The position numbers were made by a program, and so were the translations under genes. A DNA stretch of 7,344 nt, taken from NCBI GenBank assembly GCA_002346535.1, contig DDZZ01000038.1, positions 1-7,344 of the forward strand. Reading direction: 5' to 3'. Each line of letters begins with the position of its first letter. Position 1 is the first letter of the stretch. The notes below the pieces were generated by a model, which saw only the letters and a program-made list of their open reading frames with translations, was not told where the DNA came from and searched no databases. This stretch comes from Opitutales bacterium UBA2995. Lineage in GTDB: Bacteria; Verrucomicrobiota; Verrucomicrobiia; Opitutales; UBA2995. This document shows, piece by piece, positions 6,289 to 7,344 of this stretch.

Positions 6289-6410
6289 GAAAAAAGTCGC
6301 CTCTGTTAGCAGCTACTGGAAAATAAACCAACACAAATTAATGCATCAACCGCGTTTACAAAATTACCTCGCCCTGATGAATATTCGAAGGAGCCCCTAT
6401 GAGGAACAGC

Positions 6411-7344
6411 TCAATTGCAATTCGCCAAATCTTGTACAAACGCATCTATGAGGTCGGCGGCCAGAAGCAAATTGTCATAAATTGTCGAAAAACTGCATCG
6501 AATAAACTCCTCTCCACTGTTACCTAAAGCATTTCTGGGAACCGCAACTACCCACTCCTTTTCAAATAACCGATAGGAAAAATCCTTTGAAGAAGTCCCG
6601 TTGAATTAATGGGTGGAAAGACGTATAAAGTTCCATTCGGTAAATGGCAATTCAATCCGGACTCGTTTAAACGGCGTACTATCAAATCTCGGCGAAGTTG
6701 ATACTGTTGCTTCATTCGTACCACAGCATCGGTACCGTTTTCCAGAGCTTCTATAGCGGCCTCCTGACTTAAAATCGGAACAAAGCATGCTGTACTGAGC
6801 CGCCTTCATCATGGCCTCGGCAAGATCCGGGTTTGAGCAGGCAAACCGATGCGGAATCTTGTCATGGCAAAAGCCTTCGAACATCTATGTAAAAGAATGG
6901 TTCGCTCCTTCATGCTTCGCAGACTGACCATGGAGGTATGTTTTCCTTCAAAGGTCAGTTCCGCATAAATTTCATCACTGATCATCAGCACGTCTTTCTC
7001 CTGCGCGAAGCGGTTAATCTCCTAGAGCTGTTCTCGACTCAAAGTTCCTCCAGTCGAGTTGGTAGGAAAGTTTAGAACTAACATTTTCACTTCTGGTTCC
7101 CAGTGGTCCCAAAGTCGGGATGGATTTAAAGCAAAGGTATCTTCCTCAATAGTCTGAATTTTTATACTTACACCCTGAGTCATTAAAATGGCAGGATGGC
7201 AAGATGGCAGGACACAGAAAAAGTTTCATGATACATAACCTTGTCAACCGGATTTACGGTTGCACGCAAAGCTATGTCCAAAACTTCGGATACGTTTACC
7301 GCGATAAGGATCTCCAAGCCTGGATCATAATCCACCTCAAATTC
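6411..7344 (-). pseudogene. Decayed class I aminotransferase (aspartate aminotransferase-like, PLP fold I), 5' part outside window
   Basis: Pieces of one aminotransferase follow each other in correct order but in shifting frames, ending at TGA 6413-6411. In order they read: EVDYDPGLEILIAV; then ILMTQGV and LVLNFPTNSTGG; then MISDEIYAELTFEG and SKAFAMTRFRIG (the Lys that would bind pyridoxal phosphate); then CSNPDLAEAMMKAAQYSMLC; then ILSQEAAIEALENGTDAVV and LRRDLIVRRLNESGLNCHL; then SSKDFSYRLFEKEW and GEEFIRCSFSTIYDNL. Lesions are an 8-bp tandem duplication (7188-7211), an in-frame TAG at 7024-7022 where the family has Leu, a missing base near 6843, two missing bases near 6779 and one missing base near 6594. 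Conserved residues are also lost: Asn-Pro-Thr-Gly reads Asn-Ser-Thr-Gly, and glycines around the Lys motif became Arg. The closest type is the PatA/AspC-like branch acting on aspartate or related amino acids; the substrate cannot be told. No functional enzyme can be made from this copy. Confidence 0.93.
7188..7211 (-). repeat. 8-bp unit in three tandem copies that breaks the aminotransferase frame
   Basis: On the plus strand the units are atggcagg, atggcaag and atggcagg. With two copies the minus-strand frame would read on as Val-Ser-Cys-His-Pro-Ala-Ile-Leu-Met, the right length for the family's Val-Ser-Tyr-x-Pro-Ala-Ile segment. The third copy adds 8 bases and shifts the frame into a stop. 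This looks like a slippage duplication. Confidence 0.85.

Noticed and set aside
6606..6991. Two overlapping minus-strand frames (6606-6884 and 6809-6991) as separate small proteins
   Set aside because: Both contain consecutive pieces of one aminotransferase in different frames, so they are fragments of the pseudogene.
1..7344. CRISPR array, insertion sequence, prophage, tRNA or riboswitch
   Set aside because: No spaced identical repeats, transposase motifs, terminal inverted repeats, cloverleaf or recognisable aptamer pattern was found.

Overview
The window looks like chromosomal DNA of a moderate-GC Gram-negative bacterium, and every supported gene lies on the minus strand, so it reads from the right edge to the left. 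The best guess for the lineage is Verrucomicrobiota, probably the Opitutae side. That rests on the gene set (Der, Fmt, a LysM coiled-coil protein, ParB, SecG, a LolA-like periplasmic protein), the ParB N-terminus, and a DNA-binding protein with a histone H1-like Lys/Ala tail. It is inferred from protein style only and could not be checked by a database search.

Layout in transcription order. At 7344-6411 is a decayed class I aminotransferase whose 5' part lies beyond the window. It carries an 8-bp tandem duplication, an in-frame TAG, three further frameshifts and several replaced glycines. At 6288-4897 is der (EngA), the double-GTPase ribosome assembly factor. After a small hairpin comes fmt (4839-3814), methionyl-tRNA formyltransferase. 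Close behind are a secreted LysM/coiled-coil protein (3774-3157) and parB (3146-2208), 10 bases apart. Then come secG (2130-1672), with an unusually long acidic tail, and a secreted LolA-like protein (about 1658-732), which starts 13 bases after the secG stop. A 274-base non-coding gap separates these from the last gene (457 to the left edge, incomplete). That gene encodes two apparent ribbon-helix-helix units followed by a long Lys/Ala-rich tail.

Together the block covers translation start (Fmt), ribosome assembly (Der), chromosome segregation (ParB), protein export (SecG) and cell-envelope functions (LysM and LolA-like proteins). The tight spacing from fmt to the LolA-like gene suggests one or two transcripts. 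The tail-bearing gene is probably a separate unit.

I see no tRNA, rRNA, CRISPR array, insertion sequence, phage gene or riboswitch, and nothing that amounts to a new multi-gene system. The points most worth a second look are the tandem ribbon-helix-helix/histone-tail architecture, the clearly dead aminotransferase, the SecG tail, and the uncertain non-ATG start of the LolA-like gene.
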